DNA of 64,000 bases from Herbaspirillum sp. SJZ106 (lineage in GTDB: Bacteria > Pseudomonadota > Gammaproteobacteria > Burkholderiales > Burkholderiaceae_D): NCBI RefSeq assembly GCF_006715495.1, contig NZ_VFNI01000008.1, forward strand, positions 1 to 64,000. Reading direction: 5' to 3'. Under the pieces are notes generated by a model. That model saw nothing but the letters and a program-made list of their open reading frames with translations, did no database searches and was not told the DNA's origin. Every line of letters starts with the position of its first letter. Within the stretch, counting starts at the first letter, position 1. Shown piece after piece: positions 17,791 through 26,744 of the stretch. The position numbers and the translations under genes are program-made.

Positions 17791-18954
17791 CTAACGTCGG
17801 TGCGGCGGCACGATGTCGAATCTGCGCATGCGCCGGTACAGCGTGGCGCGCGAAATGCCCAGGCGCTCGGCCGCCGGCACCGGCCGCCATTTGCATTCGT
17901 CCAGGGCGGCGATGATGTGCTTGCGCTCCAGCAGTTCAGGCTCGCTCGCGCCCGCCGGCTGGGCCCGGTCGGCCGGCATGGCTGCGCCGGACATGCCGGA
18001 AGAAGCAGCAGCAGCCACCGCCGACGCGCGGCGCGCCGGGATGCGGACGCGGGCATGCAGCAACGCACCGCCGTCAAGCAAACGCAGGCTCACCAGCGCC
18101 TGTTCCGCGCGTGCGCCCAGCAGGCGTTCCGGACGGATATCGAACACCTGTTCCAGCGGCAACGGCAAGTGCTTCAGCGCCGGGATACAGGCGCGGGCGC
18201 AGCGGTTGGCGGCGGTGATATTGCCCACCGCGTCGAAAGCGATCAGGATTTCCGGCTGCGCTTCCACGTAATGCCGGCTGCGGTGCGCCAGCAGCACCCA
18301 GTCTCCGGCGGTGGCATTGAGGAAATAGCCGTCTTCGATCAGCACCGCGCTCTGGCGCACGATCCGGTTCACCAGGCGCTGGCTGTCGCGCGCATCGGGC
18401 GAACGGATGGCCGATGCATCCAGCACGCCGATCAGCCCGCCGTCCGGCGCGAAGATAGGAGACGCGCTGCAGGTCAATGTGGTGAAGGCGGCGCGGAAAT
18501 GGTCGGTCTTGTGCACCGTGATCGGCATGCGATCCTGCAAGACGCTGGCCACGCCGCAGGTACCTTCCTCCCGCTCCGACCAGCAGGAACCGAGATACAG
18601 GCCGGCGCGCTTGAAGTCGCCGCGGCGGTCGCGGTCCACGCGGTAATCGATGGTCACGCCGCTGGCATTGGTCAGCATCACGCAGTAGTCGGCCTCGCGC
18701 ACCGTCTGGTGCAACATGGACAGGCATTGCCCCGAGGCGCGCAGGAAACGCTCTTCCTGGTGCTGGATCTGGCGCAGCTCGGACGCGCTCAGCACGCGCG
18801 GGCCGGCGGTATTGGCGGGATCGAGATGGTGCTGGTCGAGCGAACGCCGGTAAGACGACGCCAACCGCTGGACATCGGCGCCGGCCTGCGGCGAACGGCC
18901 TTCGATCAGGTTGCGCACACGGCGCATGTGATCGACCTGCGGAACATAGGGCAT
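17791..18954 (-). CDS. GAF-Fis transcriptional regulator without AAA+ domain (AcoR-like)
   Basis: 387 residues from the ATG at 18954, preceded by AAGGAG; a longer frame to 19209 is not supported. Residues 60-220 form a GAF-like sensor (CVMLTNASGVTIDYRV, SEREEGTCGVASVL, TCSASPIFAPDGGLIGVLD). A PAS-like part with ILIAFDAVGNITAANRC follows, and the end is a Fis-type helix-turn-helix (ERLGISRATLYRRMRRF). AcoR-type activators normally carry a sigma-54 AAA+ ATPase between these parts; none is present. It is the gene upstream of the monooxygenase and probably regulates it through sigma-70 promoters. Confidence 0.83.
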   Translation of the reverse strand: MPYVPQVDHMRRVRNLIEGRSPQAGADVQRLASSYRRSLDQHHLDPANTAGPRVLSASELRQIQHQEERFLRASGQCLSMLHQTVREADYCVMLTNASGVTIDYRVDRDRRGDFKRAGLYLGSCWSEREEGTCGVASVLQDRMPITVHKTDHFRAAFTTLTCSASPIFAPDGGLIGVLDASAIRSPDARDSQRLVNRIVRQSAVLIEDGYFLNATAGDWVLLAHRSRHYVEAQPEILIAFDAVGNITAANRCARACIPALKHLPLPLEQVFDIRPERLLGARAEQALVSLRLLDGGALLHARVRIPARRASAVAAAASSGMSGAAMPADRAQPAGASEPELLERKHIIAALDECKWRPVPAAERLGISRATLYRRMRRFDIVPPHRR

Positions 18955-19163
18955 GACGAACTCCTTAAGGTTCGAAACGGTTCGCAGGCGCTGCGTTTGT
19001 ATGCATGTCGCTGGCGAACCGGGCACATGCTTAGTTTTAACACAGGCGTTTTGGCGCGCTACCCTGCACTGCACCATGGACGGCGCCTGAGACGGCTGTC
19101 TCATGGCCGGCAAGCTGCCTGTGGCCGCAAAAACTTGCGGGAAAACAAGTCCCGGAAAAACAA

Positions 19164-19194
19164 AAGCCCCGCAGCTCATCCGAGCGCGGGGCTT
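19164..19194 (-). terminator. Rho-independent terminator reading leftward
   Basis: AAGCCCCGC and GCGGGGCTT form a stem, and on the minus strand the stem is followed by TTTTGTTTTT. It lies 47 bases after the stop codon of an otherwise orphan open tail (19241-19432), so it marks the end of a transcript that enters from the right. Confidence 0.75.
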
Positions 19195-19240
19195 GTCGTA
19201 TGCGGCCATGGCTATGCATCAGCCGACCCGATGCGATTGG

Positions 19241-19432
19241 TTACAGCGGGATCTGCGGCGGCACGTCTTCCGGCTTCACGCCAGAGAACCTCTGCAGATT
19301 ACCCGGCGACGGGTTCTTCTTGAGGATGTTGGGCGACAGCAGCCACACTAGCATCTGCGCATCGACGCGCCGGTCTGCTGCGCCAGGGGGCGTTGGGACA
19401 ATTCTCTGAAACCGCCAGTCCCGGACAAATAC
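19241..19432 (-). pseudogene. 3' remnant of an unrecognised minus-strand gene
   Basis: The minus-strand frame ending with TAA at 19241-19243 reads in part DRRVDAQMLVWLLSPNILKK and then NPSPGNLQRFSGVKPEDVPP before QIPL. It has no proper start (upstream stop near 19433) and no ribosome site before its internal ATG, yet a good terminator follows it. That combination suggests the tail of a gene whose front was lost. I do not recognise the protein. The rest of the 570-base gap (18955-19524) shows no gene. Confidence 0.4.
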
Positions 19433-19524
19433 TCATCTATAATTTTGCGCCGTGTTGCTTGGCCATACTTCGTCATGAAAAACACCCCAATGGTTAGATC
19501 GGCGCCCAACTTTTGGGAGAGCGT

Positions 19525-21108
19525 TCACTGCCCCAGGACGGGCCGCCGGTCATCCCTTTCGACCTCGAACACGCTGACCAACTGCGCCAAACCGGCCGCC
19601 TGCTCGCGCAGCGACTCGGCGGCGGCCGCGGCCTGTTCGACCAGGGCCGCGTTCTGCTGGGTCATGGCGTCGAGATCCGACAAGGCGGCGTTGACCTGGC
19701 TGATGCCGCTGTTCTGTTCGACTGCGGCCGCCGTAATTTCACCGATCAGGCCGCTGACGCGATGGACGTCGCCGACGATCTCCTGCATGGCGGCGCCGGC
19801 CTGGCCGACCTGTTCCGAGCCGGCGGCCACCGTGGCCAGCGAACTGCCGATCAGTTCCTTGATTTCACGCGCGGCCTGGGCCGAACGTTGCGCCAGCGAA
19901 CGCACTTCGGAGGCCACCACCGCGAAACCGCGGCCCTGCTCGCCGGCGCGGGCGGCTTCCACCGCCGCATTCAATGCCAGGATATTGGTCTGGAAAGCGA
20001 TGCCGTCGATCACGCCGGTGATCTCGGCGATCTTGCGCGAGGAGCCGGAAATCTGCGCCATGCGCTCGACCACGTCGTCCATCACGCTGCCCCCGCGGGT
20101 GGCCGATTGCGCCGCCTGGGTGGCCAGTTGGCTGGCCTGGCGCGCGGTATCGGCCGACTGTCCGATGGTGCCGGCGAATTCTTCCATGGAAGCGGCGGTG
20201 ACCTGCAGATTGCCCACGGTCTGCTCGGTGCGGTACGCCAGCTCCTGGTTGCCGCTGGCGATTTCCGAGGTCGCGGTCGAGACCGAACCGACGCCGCTGC
20301 GCACTTGCGCCACCAGCGTGCGCAGGCCATCGGCCATCCGTTCCAGCGCCTGCTGCAGCTGTCCGAACTCGTCGCGCCGATCTTCAATGCCATCATCCCG
20401 GCCGCGCAACAGGTTGCCGTGTGCGATACGCTCGGCCTGTTCGACGGCGCGCGCCAACGGACGCGTGATGGAGCGCGCGATCAGGCGCGCGGTGGCAAAG
20501 CCGATGGCCAGCAGCAAGGCGGCGCCGATGAGGCCCGCGCTCATCAGCCGGCGGCTTTGCGCGCCGACATCGGTCACCACCTGGTCGCGCTGCTGCTCTT
20601 CCAGGGCGACGAACTTCTTGAGCGCGCCGAGATAAGCGGCGATGGCCGGCTTGAGCTCATTATCGATCATGGTCTGCACGCCGCCGATATCGCCCTTGTA
20701 GGAGAGTTCGGAGGCGGCCTTGGAGATGCCGGTCAGCCTGGCGCTGGCGGCCTCGATGGCGGCCAGCGAAGCGCGATCGCCGTCGCTCAGCGCATGCGAA
20801 GCGAGCTCTTTTTCCAGCCTGGCCATCTGCTCGCGACCGGCCTGCACTTCCTGTTCGTAGCGCATCGCCAGGTCGCCGTCGGAAGTGTTGAGTGCGCCCA
20901 CCATGCGTTCGCTGGTCAATTCGGCAGTGCCCAGCCAGCGCACCGCGGTGATGATGCGCTGGTCATAGTCGCGCACCGACTCCTGCGCTTGCTCCATGGT
21001 CAGCACCGTGGTGTACTGGGTGGCGGCCGCCACCGACAGCATCGCCACCATCAGGCCGGTAATGCAGGCCGACAGGCGCGTCGAGACGCGCACGTCATTC
21101 CATTTCAT
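19525..21108 (-). CDS. Methyl-accepting chemotaxis protein, last gene of the transporter array
   Basis: 527 residues. TM1 is at about 12-30, a periplasmic four-helix-bundle type sensor at 31-188, TM2 at 189-207, then HAMP and a signalling domain with the conserved hairpin [25 protein letters not shown] and flanking methylation helices. No C-terminal CheR-docking pentapeptide is seen (it ends RRPVLGQ). It follows the ABC ATPase by 38 bases on the same strand, so expression with the importer and catabolic genes is likely. This suggests taxis to the transported amino acid or to its loaded binding protein (inference). Confidence 0.88.
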   Translation of the reverse strand: MKWNDVRVSTRLSACITGLMVAMLSVAAATQYTTVLTMEQAQESVRDYDQRIITAVRWLGTAELTSERMVGALNTSDGDLAMRYEQEVQAGREQMARLEKELASHALSDGDRASLAAIEAASARLTGISKAASELSYKGDIGGVQTMIDNELKPAIAAYLGALKKFVALEEQQRDQVVTDVGAQSRRLMSAGLIGAALLLAIGFATARLIARSITRPLARAVEQAERIAHGNLLRGRDDGIEDRRDEFGQLQQALERMADGLRTLVAQVRSGVGSVSTATSEIASGNQELAYRTEQTVGNLQVTAASMEEFAGTIGQSADTARQASQLATQAAQSATRGGSVMDDVVERMAQISGSSRKIAEITGVIDGIAFQTNILALNAAVEAARAGEQGRGFAVVASEVRSLAQRSAQAAREIKELIGSSLATVAAGSEQVGQAGAAMQEIVGDVHRVSGLIGEITAAAVEQNSGISQVNAALSDLDAMTQQNAALVEQAAAAAESLREQAAGLAQLVSVFEVERDDRRPVLGQ

Positions 21109-21146
21109 TGGCTTCCCCTTGTTGGTCCTTGTGTCCGGCGCCGGCT

Positions 21147-21911
21147 TCAGTGGTCGCGCAGTTCGGCCAGGAACTTGCGCGCGCGTTCGCTCTGCGCACG
21201 GGTGAAGAACGCTTCCGGCGTACCGGTCTCGACCAGCTTGCCGTGGTCCATGAACCAGACGCGGTCGGCCACTTCACGGGCGAAGTTCATCTCGTGGGTG
21301 ACGCACATCATGGTCATGCCTTCGCGCGCCAGGCCCTTCATCACTTGCAGCACCTCGCCCACCATCTCGGGGTCGAGCGCCGAGGTCGGCTCATCGAACA
21401 GCATCGCGGGCGGGTCCATCGCCAGTGCGCGGGCGATCGCCACGCGCTGCTGCTGGCCGCCGGAAAGCTGCCCCGGGAAAGCCTCCGCCTTGGCCGCCAG
21501 GCCGACGCGCTCAAGCAGTTCCAGCGCCCGCACGCGGGCGTCGGCGCGCTTTTTCCTGAGCACGTTGATGGGCGCCATCATGATGTTTTCCGCCACCGAC
21601 AGGTGCGGGAACAGGTTGAAGCTCTGGAACACGAAACCGACGCGGCTGCGGAAGTGGTTCACGTCCAGCTTGGGGGCGTGGACGTCTTGCCCGTCGAATA
21701 CGATGCGCCCCTTCTGGATCTCTTCCAGGCGGTTGACGGTACGGATCAGGGTCGACTTGCCCGAGCCGGACGGGCCGCAGATCACCACCACTTCGCCCTT
21801 GGCGACTTCGGCATTGATGTCGGCCAGCGCGTGGTAGCTGTCGTACCACTTGTTGACGCCTTCGAAGGAAATCATGGCCGTGTTGGTTGCGGACGGGTTG
21901 TTGCTCGCCAT
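21147..21911 (-). CDS. Amino-acid ABC transporter ATP-binding protein (GltL/GlnQ-like)
   Basis: 254 residues with Walker [11 protein letters not shown]-loop [12 protein letters not shown], signature LSGGQQQR, Walker [13 protein letters not shown] and switch His in CVTHE. The C-terminal [10 protein letters not shown] fits the glutamate/aspartate-type ATPases. It powers the two permeases encoded directly upstream (21-base gap). It belongs to a seven-gene run from 26428 down to 19525. Confidence 0.92.
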   Translation of the reverse strand: MASNNPSATNTAMISFEGVNKWYDSYHALADINAEVAKGEVVVICGPSGSGKSTLIRTVNRLEEIQKGRIVFDGQDVHAPKLDVNHFRSRVGFVFQSFNLFPHLSVAENIMMAPINVLRKKRADARVRALELLERVGLAAKAEAFPGQLSGGQQQRVAIARALAMDPPAMLFDEPTSALDPEMVGEVLQVMKGLAREGMTMMCVTHEMNFAREVADRVWFMDHGKLVETGTPEAFFTRAQSERARKFLAELRDH

Positions 21912-21932
21912 ATGCGTTGCTCCTCGTTGGGT

Positions 21933-22673
21933 TCAGGCTGCGACCGGCGGCGCTGCCTGCGCCGTCGGGTTCACGGGGTTGGCCGCACGCTTGGCGGCGA
22001 TGCGCTTTTCCAGCACGCGCGCCATGCGCGTGAGCATGAAGCACAGCACGAAGTACATCAGCGCCAGCAGGATGAAGACCCGGAACGGCTTGGTCAGCAG
22101 CATGCTGTTGATCTGGTTGGCGGCGAAGGTCAGTTCGTTGACGCTGATCACATAACCCAGCGAGGTTTCCTTGATGTTGGAGACGAACTGGCTGATCATC
22201 GCCGGCAGCATGTTGTACAGGGCCTGCGGCAGCACCACCTTGAACATGGTCTGCAGGTAGCTCATGCCCAGCGCGCGCGAAGCCTCGACCTGGCCGCGCG
22301 GCAGCCCCTCGATGCCGGCGCGGATCACTTCGGCCAGGTAGGCCGCCTCGTAGATCACCAGCGTGATGAGCATGGTGGTGAAGCCGGAAACCGTGCGCCC
22401 GATCAGCAGGGGAACGAAGAAGTACACCCAGAAGATGAACATCACCAGCGGCACGCCGCGGGCGAGGTAGACGATGACGGTGGCCGGCACGCGAAACACC
22501 CGCAGCGGCGAGACGCGCCCCAGCGCCAGCAGCAGGCTGACCGGGAAGGCCAGCGCCAGGCCCAGCACCGAGAGCAGCAGCGTGATCGCCAGGCCGCCCA
22601 GCGGGCCGTGCGGATATTGGCCCACCAGCAGCAACATCCAGTTGTCGCGGATGATGTCGTAGATATCGTTCAT
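21933..22673 (-). CDS. Amino-acid ABC transporter permease (GltK-like)
   Basis: 246 residues with about five membrane helices. Signatures: YLARGVPLVMFIFWVYFFVP, the EAA loop (GQVEASRALGMSYLQTMFKVVLPQAL) and IKETSLGYVISVNEL. It is the second of two adjacent, different permeases, as in gltJK-type importers that use a heterodimeric membrane channel. The gap to the first permease is 10 bases. Confidence 0.9.
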   Translation of the reverse strand: MNDIYDIIRDNWMLLLVGQYPHGPLGGLAITLLLSVLGLALAFPVSLLLALGRVSPLRVFRVPATVIVYLARGVPLVMFIFWVYFFVPLLIGRTVSGFTTMLITLVIYEAAYLAEVIRAGIEGLPRGQVEASRALGMSYLQTMFKVVLPQALYNMLPAMISQFVSNIKETSLGYVISVNELTFAANQINSMLLTKPFRVFILLALMYFVLCFMLTRMARVLEKRIAAKRAANPVNPTAQAAPPVAA

Positions 22674-22683
22674 GGCATTCCTC

Positions 22684-23391
22684 TCAGCGCGTCTTGATGC
22701 GGTAGCGGTTTTCCAGCGCCGCGCCGATGGCCATGATCAGCAGCGAAATGCCGAGATAGATCGTGGTGGACAGCAGGTAGATTTCCACCGTGCGGAAAGA
22801 CTGGCTCTCGATCTCGCGGGTGGCGTAGGTCAGTTCGGCCACGCCGATCACCATCGCCAGGCTGGTGTTCTTGAACAGCAGCACGCTGTAACTGACCAGC
22901 GTAGGCAACGCCAGCCGCAGCGCCTGCGGCAGGATCACCAGGCGCGAAGCCTTGAGATACGACAGCCCCAGCGCGCGCGCCGCTTCCATCTGCGCGCGCG
23001 GGATCGAACGGATGCCTGCGCGCAGGCCTTCGGACATATACGCGCCCATGGCCAGGCCGACCGCGATGGTGGCGAACAGGAAATCGCTGCGGTGCATGTT
23101 GAACCACAGCTGTACGGAATCGGGCAATAGCGTGGGCACGCCGAAATACCAGAGGAAGATCTGCACCAGCATCGGCACGTTCTGGTGGTATTCGACATAA
23201 CCGGCGACGAAGCCGGTGGCGACGCGGTTGTTGGTCATGCGGATCACGGCCAGCACGATGCCGACCGCCATGGCCAGCAGCCACGAATAGGCGGTCAGCT
23301 TGAGCATGGTGATCACGCCCTCGATGATCATGCGCGGGTAGTCGTCCCGCAGCAGCACCGAAAAATCCAGTTTCATGGAGTACTCCTGCAA
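22684..23391 (-). CDS. Amino-acid ABC transporter permease (GltJ-like)
   Basis: 235 residues with about five membrane helices. It has YHQNVPMLVQIFLWYFGVP, the EAA loop (AQMEAARALGLSYLKASRLVILPQAL) and FKNTSLAMVIGVAEL. It forms the channel with the next permease. It is separated from the binding-protein gene by 166 bases rich in hairpins, a common way of making more binding protein than membrane subunits. Confidence 0.9.
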   Translation of the reverse strand: MQEYSMKLDFSVLLRDDYPRMIIEGVITMLKLTAYSWLLAMAVGIVLAVIRMTNNRVATGFVAGYVEYHQNVPMLVQIFLWYFGVPTLLPDSVQLWFNMHRSDFLFATIAVGLAMGAYMSEGLRAGIRSIPRAQMEAARALGLSYLKASRLVILPQALRLALPTLVSYSVLLFKNTSLAMVIGVAELTYATREIESQSFRTVEIYLLSTTIYLGISLLIMAIGAALENRYRIKTR

Positions 23392-23400
23392 TGCGCTGCG

Positions 23401-23551
23401 CCGGACCTTGTTGGGTCCGGCGCGGTCGGGACCGCCTTGCGCGGTCCGGTGATGCCGGCGCCCGGACGATGCCGGCGCCGTGCATTCTCAGAGCCTGTTC
23501 ACGATCTTGCCGGGAGTTGACCGACCGCCCTTCAGGATCGCGAACAGGTTC
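23401..23551. promoter_or_regulatory. Intercistronic hairpins between binding-protein and permease genes
   Basis: Two short GC hairpins (CCGGACC-TTGTT-GGGTCCGG at 23401-23420; GCGGTC-GG-GACCGC at 23422-23435) lie beside a 16-base inverted repeat: GAGCCTGTTCACGATC at 23491-23506 and GATCGCGAACAGGTTC at 23536-23551, with one mismatch and one G-U pair in the minus-strand RNA. The last begins just after the binding-protein stop. Such elements usually act as partial terminators or shield the upstream mRNA from 3' decay. The role here is inferred. Confidence 0.6.
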
Positions 23552-23557
23552 CTGGCA

Positions 23558-24370
23558 TCAGCCCTTGATGGGCTCGATCTTGAAGTCGCGCTTGAGCTTG
23601 TACTGGGTCGAGGGGCCGAACCACTTGTCGAAGATCTGTTGCGCTTCGCCCGACTTTTCCATGCCTTCCAACGTGGCGTTGACTTGCTTGATCAGGCCGC
23701 CCTCTTCCTTGCGCATGCCTACGCCCCACAGCTCATTGATCAGCGGCGGGTTCAGGATGTCGATCGGCGAGCTGCTTTCGACTTGCGCCTGGAACTTCGA
23801 GAGCATCAGTTCGGACACGGCGAAACCTTCGACCTTGCCCTGCTGCATCGCCAGGAAAGCGGCCGGCGGATCCTGGAAGGTGGTCACGGAAGCGGTCGGG
23901 ATGGCTTTGCGCACGGCCAGTTCCGAAGTGGAACCCTTGGTCGCGGAAACGCGCTTGCCGCCCAGGTCGGCCGGCGACTTGTAGCCGGAGCTGCGCTTGA
24001 CGGCAACCTTTTGCGGGCTGGCGTAATAGGCGTCGGAATACGCGATCTGTTCGGCGCGCTCGGCGGTCCAGCCGAGGTTGGCGATCACGATGTCGACCCG
24101 GTTTTGCTGCAGCTCGGGAATGCGGGCCGCGACCGAAATCATCTTCAGCTCCAGCTTCACGCCGAGGTTCTTGGCGATGGCCTTGCAGAAGTCGACGTCA
24201 TAGCCCTGGATCTCGCGCGTTTGCTGGTTGGGGAAGCTGAACGGCTCGGCAGTGCCCAGGGTGCCGCACACCAGGGTGCCCTTTTGCTTGATGTCGGCCA
24301 GCTGGTCGGCTGCGGCGGAGAAGCTCGCCGCCAGCAGGGCGACGGCCATAACGGTTTTCTTGAAGTTCAT
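23558..24370 (-). CDS. Periplasmic amino-acid binding protein of the ABC importer
   Basis: 270 residues from the ATG at 24370, which with its neighbouring ATG at 24373 follows GGAGGG. A Sec signal ends near ASFSAAA before DQLADIKQKG. The family-3 solute-binding fold is clear: LVCGTLGTAEPFSF, GYDVDFCKAIAKNLG, RVDIVIANLGWTAERAEQI, DLGGKRVSATKGSTSE. This is the substrate-recognition subunit of the importer encoded downstream. The closest general type is glutamate/aspartate or general polar amino acids; the true ligand is unknown. Confidence 0.9.
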   Translation of the reverse strand: MNFKKTVMAVALLAASFSAAADQLADIKQKGTLVCGTLGTAEPFSFPNQQTREIQGYDVDFCKAIAKNLGVKLELKMISVAARIPELQQNRVDIVIANLGWTAERAEQIAYSDAYYASPQKVAVKRSSGYKSPADLGGKRVSATKGSTSELAVRKAIPTASVTTFQDPPAAFLAMQQGKVEGFAVSELMLSKFQAQVESSSPIDILNPPLINELWGVGMRKEEGGLIKQVNATLEGMEKSGEAQQIFDKWFGPSTQYKLKRDFKIEPIKG

Positions 24371-24493
24371 CATGATCCCTCCGGTTAGATGGAGCGCGTG
24401 ATGCACGCTCCCGGTTTGTTCGCGGCCTTTCAAATGACCGCTGTGTGAAGCCGGCCGGTAAAGACCGGCCGGCAAGTTTTACTGAACCCGCGC

Positions 24494-25711
24494 TTACTTC
24501 AGCGCCGCGACCGCGGCGGCAAGCTGGGCGCATCCCTGCTCGATCTGTTCCAGCGAAGTCGCGAACGAAAAACGCAGGTAACCCGGCTGGCCGTAAGAAG
24601 TGCCATCGATGGTGGCCACCCCGGCTTGTTCGAGGAAGTACATCATCACGTCGACATCGCTGGCCAGCGTCTTGCCTTGCGGCGTGCTCTTGCCCAGCAG
24701 GCCCTGCACGCTCGGGAAGATGTAGAAGGCGCCATCCGGCGCCAGGCAACGCATGCCGTCGATGGCATTGACCAGCGCGACGATGCGCTCGCGGCGCTGC
24801 GCAAACAGCGCCGCGCCTTCGGCCACGCATTGCTGCGAACCGGACAACGCCGCCACGGCAGCGGCCTGGCTGACGCCGGCGGCGCAGGTGGTGCTCTGCG
24901 TCATCAGCAAGCCCAGCGCCTGCATCAGCGGACGCGGTCCGGCGCCGTAACCGATGCGCCAGCCGGTCATCGCATAAGCCTTGGAAACGCCGTTGATCAC
25001 CAGCGTGCGTCCGGCCAGTTCCGGCTGCACCTGCAGCGGCGATACGTGCTGCGCGCCGGCGTAGACGAAATGCTCGTAGATCTCGTCGGTCATCACCCAC
25101 ACCTGCGGATGGCGCATGAGCACCTCGCACAGCGCTTTCAGTTCGCTTGCGGTGTAGACCGCGCCGCTGGGATTGTTGGGCGTATTGAGCACCAGCCAGC
25201 GGGTGCGCAGCGTGATGCTTTTTTCGAGTGCGGCGGCGGTCAGTTTGAAGCCGGAGCTTTCGTCGCAGCCGACGATGACCGGCGTGCCGCCGTTGAGCGC
25301 CACCATGTCCGGATAAGACACCCAGAATGGCGTCGGAATGATGACTTCGTCGCCTTCGTTCAAGGTTGCAGCGAAGGCATTGTAAATGATGTGCTTGGCG
25401 CCGATGCCGACCACGATCTGGTCGACGCCGTAGGAAAGCGAGTTCTCGCGCTGCAGCTTGTCGGCGATCGCGCGGCGCAGCGCCGGGGTGCCGGTAGCTG
25501 CGGTGTAACGGGTGTGGCCGGCGCCGAGCGCGGCGATGCCGGCCTCGACGATGTGTTGCGGCGTCGGGAAGTCGGGCTCGCCGATGGTGAAATCGATGAT
25601 GCTGCGCCCTTCGGCGCGCAAGGCGTCGACGCGAGCTTTTGCAGCCATGCTGGGGGATGGCTTGACGCTGTCAAGCCGATGGGCAGGCAGGAAATCCAAT
25701 GCAAACTCCAA
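24494..25711 (-). CDS. PLP-dependent class I aminotransferase
   Basis: 405 residues, typical for the AspC/AAT-I group. The catalytic residues can be placed: NTPNNPSG (N180), D209 of VMTDEIYEHFVY, the Schiff-base K244 in GVSKAYAMTGWR and the phosphate-binding R252. It moves the amino group from an amino acid to a 2-oxo acid in the cytoplasm. It stands between the RraA-type aldolase (33 bases upstream) and the ABC importer, so the imported amino acid is probably its substrate, giving a 2-oxo acid that the aldolase can cleave (inference). Confidence 0.9.
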   Translation of the reverse strand: MEFALDFLPAHRLDSVKPSPSMAAKARVDALRAEGRSIIDFTIGEPDFPTPQHIVEAGIAALGAGHTRYTAATGTPALRRAIADKLQRENSLSYGVDQIVVGIGAKHIIYNAFAATLNEGDEVIIPTPFWVSYPDMVALNGGTPVIVGCDESSGFKLTAAALEKSITLRTRWLVLNTPNNPSGAVYTASELKALCEVLMRHPQVWVMTDEIYEHFVYAGAQHVSPLQVQPELAGRTLVINGVSKAYAMTGWRIGYGAGPRPLMQALGLLMTQSTTCAAGVSQAAAVAALSGSQQCVAEGAALFAQRRERIVALVNAIDGMRCLAPDGAFYIFPSVQGLLGKSTPQGKTLASDVDVMMYFLEQAGVATIDGTSYGQPGYLRFSFATSLEQIEQGCAQLAAAVAALK

Positions 25712-25744
25712 TGTGGTGAAAACAGGGGGCGATGCCGGCGCGGT

Positions 25745-26428
25745 TCACAGGCCGAACGGCGTCAGTACGCGGGCCAGCCATTCCTGCTCGACGCGGCCGT
25801 TGGCGATTTCAGCCTTGATGGCCTCTTCGTACGCCTGGGTCTTGCGGGCGGCGTCGATCAGCGACTCGGCCTGCGCCTGCGGGAAGCACACCAGGCCGTC
25901 TTCGTCGCCGACCACGATGTCGCCGGGATTGACCACCTGGCCGCCGATGGTGACCGGCACGTTGATGTGGCCGGGGCCGTTCTTGTAGGGGCCGCGGTGC
26001 GAGACGGCGCGCGCATAGCAGGGGAAGTCGGCCTCAAGAAAAGCCGCGGTGTCGCGCACCGCCGAGTCCAGCACGAAGCCGGCGCAGCCGCGCTGCTGCG
26101 CGTACAGCATGATCAGTTCGCCCACCAGCGCATTGCTGGTCTCGCCGCCGCCGTCGACCACCAGCACGTGGCCCGGCTGCATCATCATCAGCGCCTTGTA
26201 GATCAGCAGGTTGTCGCCGGGACGGGTCTTGACCGTGACGGCCGTGCCGACCAGCTTCTTGTCGCCATGGATACGGCGCAGGCCGCCCATGCCGCTCAGG
26301 CGCTGCAAGTTGTCGGAGAGGTGCGAGACGACAATGTCCTGCAAGGCGGCGACGATGTCGGCCGGGGCCGGCGCGGCAACGGGATTGATCTGGAAAGGCA
26401 AAGCGGAAACAGGGACAGTGGTCGCCAT
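25745..26428 (-). CDS. RraA/HMG-aldolase family protein (probable 4-hydroxy-2-oxoglutarate-type aldolase)
   Basis: 227 residues of the RraA-like fold. Residues that bind metal and substrate in the Pseudomonas 4-hydroxy-4-methyl-2-oxoglutarate aldolases are kept: the GELIMLYAQQRG helix and LDSAVRD, with R125 and D126. These agree in context and nearly in number with R123/D124 of that enzyme. The N-terminal extension and these residues favour an aldolase over the RNase E inhibitor RraA. It is the first gene of the operon ahead of an aminotransferase and an amino-acid importer, which supports cleavage of a transaminated 4-hydroxy amino acid to pyruvate and a second oxo acid. Confidence 0.82.
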   Translation of the reverse strand: MATTVPVSALPFQINPVAAPAPADIVAALQDIVVSHLSDNLQRLSGMGGLRRIHGDKKLVGTAVTVKTRPGDNLLIYKALMMMQPGHVLVVDGGGETSNALVGELIMLYAQQRGCAGFVLDSAVRDTAAFLEADFPCYARAVSHRGPYKNGPGHINVPVTIGGQVVNPGDIVVGDEDGLVCFPQAQAESLIDAARKTQAYEEAIKAEIANGRVEQEWLARVLTPFGL

Positions 26429-26494
26429 GTCGATCTCCTCGGATGCATGTTGTTTTGGTTGATGGCCGCATCATAGGAGCGATAAAAACGCAAA

Positions 26495-26530
26495 AAAAGC
26501 GATATTTAATTATCAGAAATCATCGCTTTT
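26495..26530. promoter_or_regulatory. Inverted repeat in the divergent LysR control region
   Basis: AAAAGCGAT (26495-26503) and ATCGCTTTT (26522-26530) are exact inverted repeats around an AT-rich core (ATTTAATTAT). The site is 67 bases before the aldolase gene, in a 316-base region otherwise free of genes, and faces the divergent LysR gene. Position and AT-rich palindromic form fit a LysR-type regulator binding site or an overlapping promoter. Confidence 0.5.
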
Positions 26531-26744
26531 AAGAATGTATTGCACATCCGGCATGAAACGGCTTTGGTGGCGCAGGCGCGCTCCCGGACAACGGGAAAGG
26601 CTTCTCGCACAACAAGGAAAACAAAGGGAACACGGCGGCAACGGGCCGGCGATGGCCGGCGGGAGAAAACAAAAGCGATGCCCCGCTTGCACTACAATGC
26701 GCCATCCGCCGTGGCGCCACGGCGGCCTGCCAGGAAATGCCCCC

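Noticed and set aside
16546-19323. A 925-codon plus-strand open frame
   Set aside because: It is antisense to the monooxygenase and Fis-regulator genes, both with clear domains. In high-GC DNA the opposite strand stays open by codon bias, and the translation is Arg/His/Gln/Ala-rich without any motif.
23491-23551. Inverted repeat as ends of an insertion sequence
   Set aside because: The arms are only 29 bases apart, just after a stop codon, and fit an mRNA hairpin better. No element lies between them.
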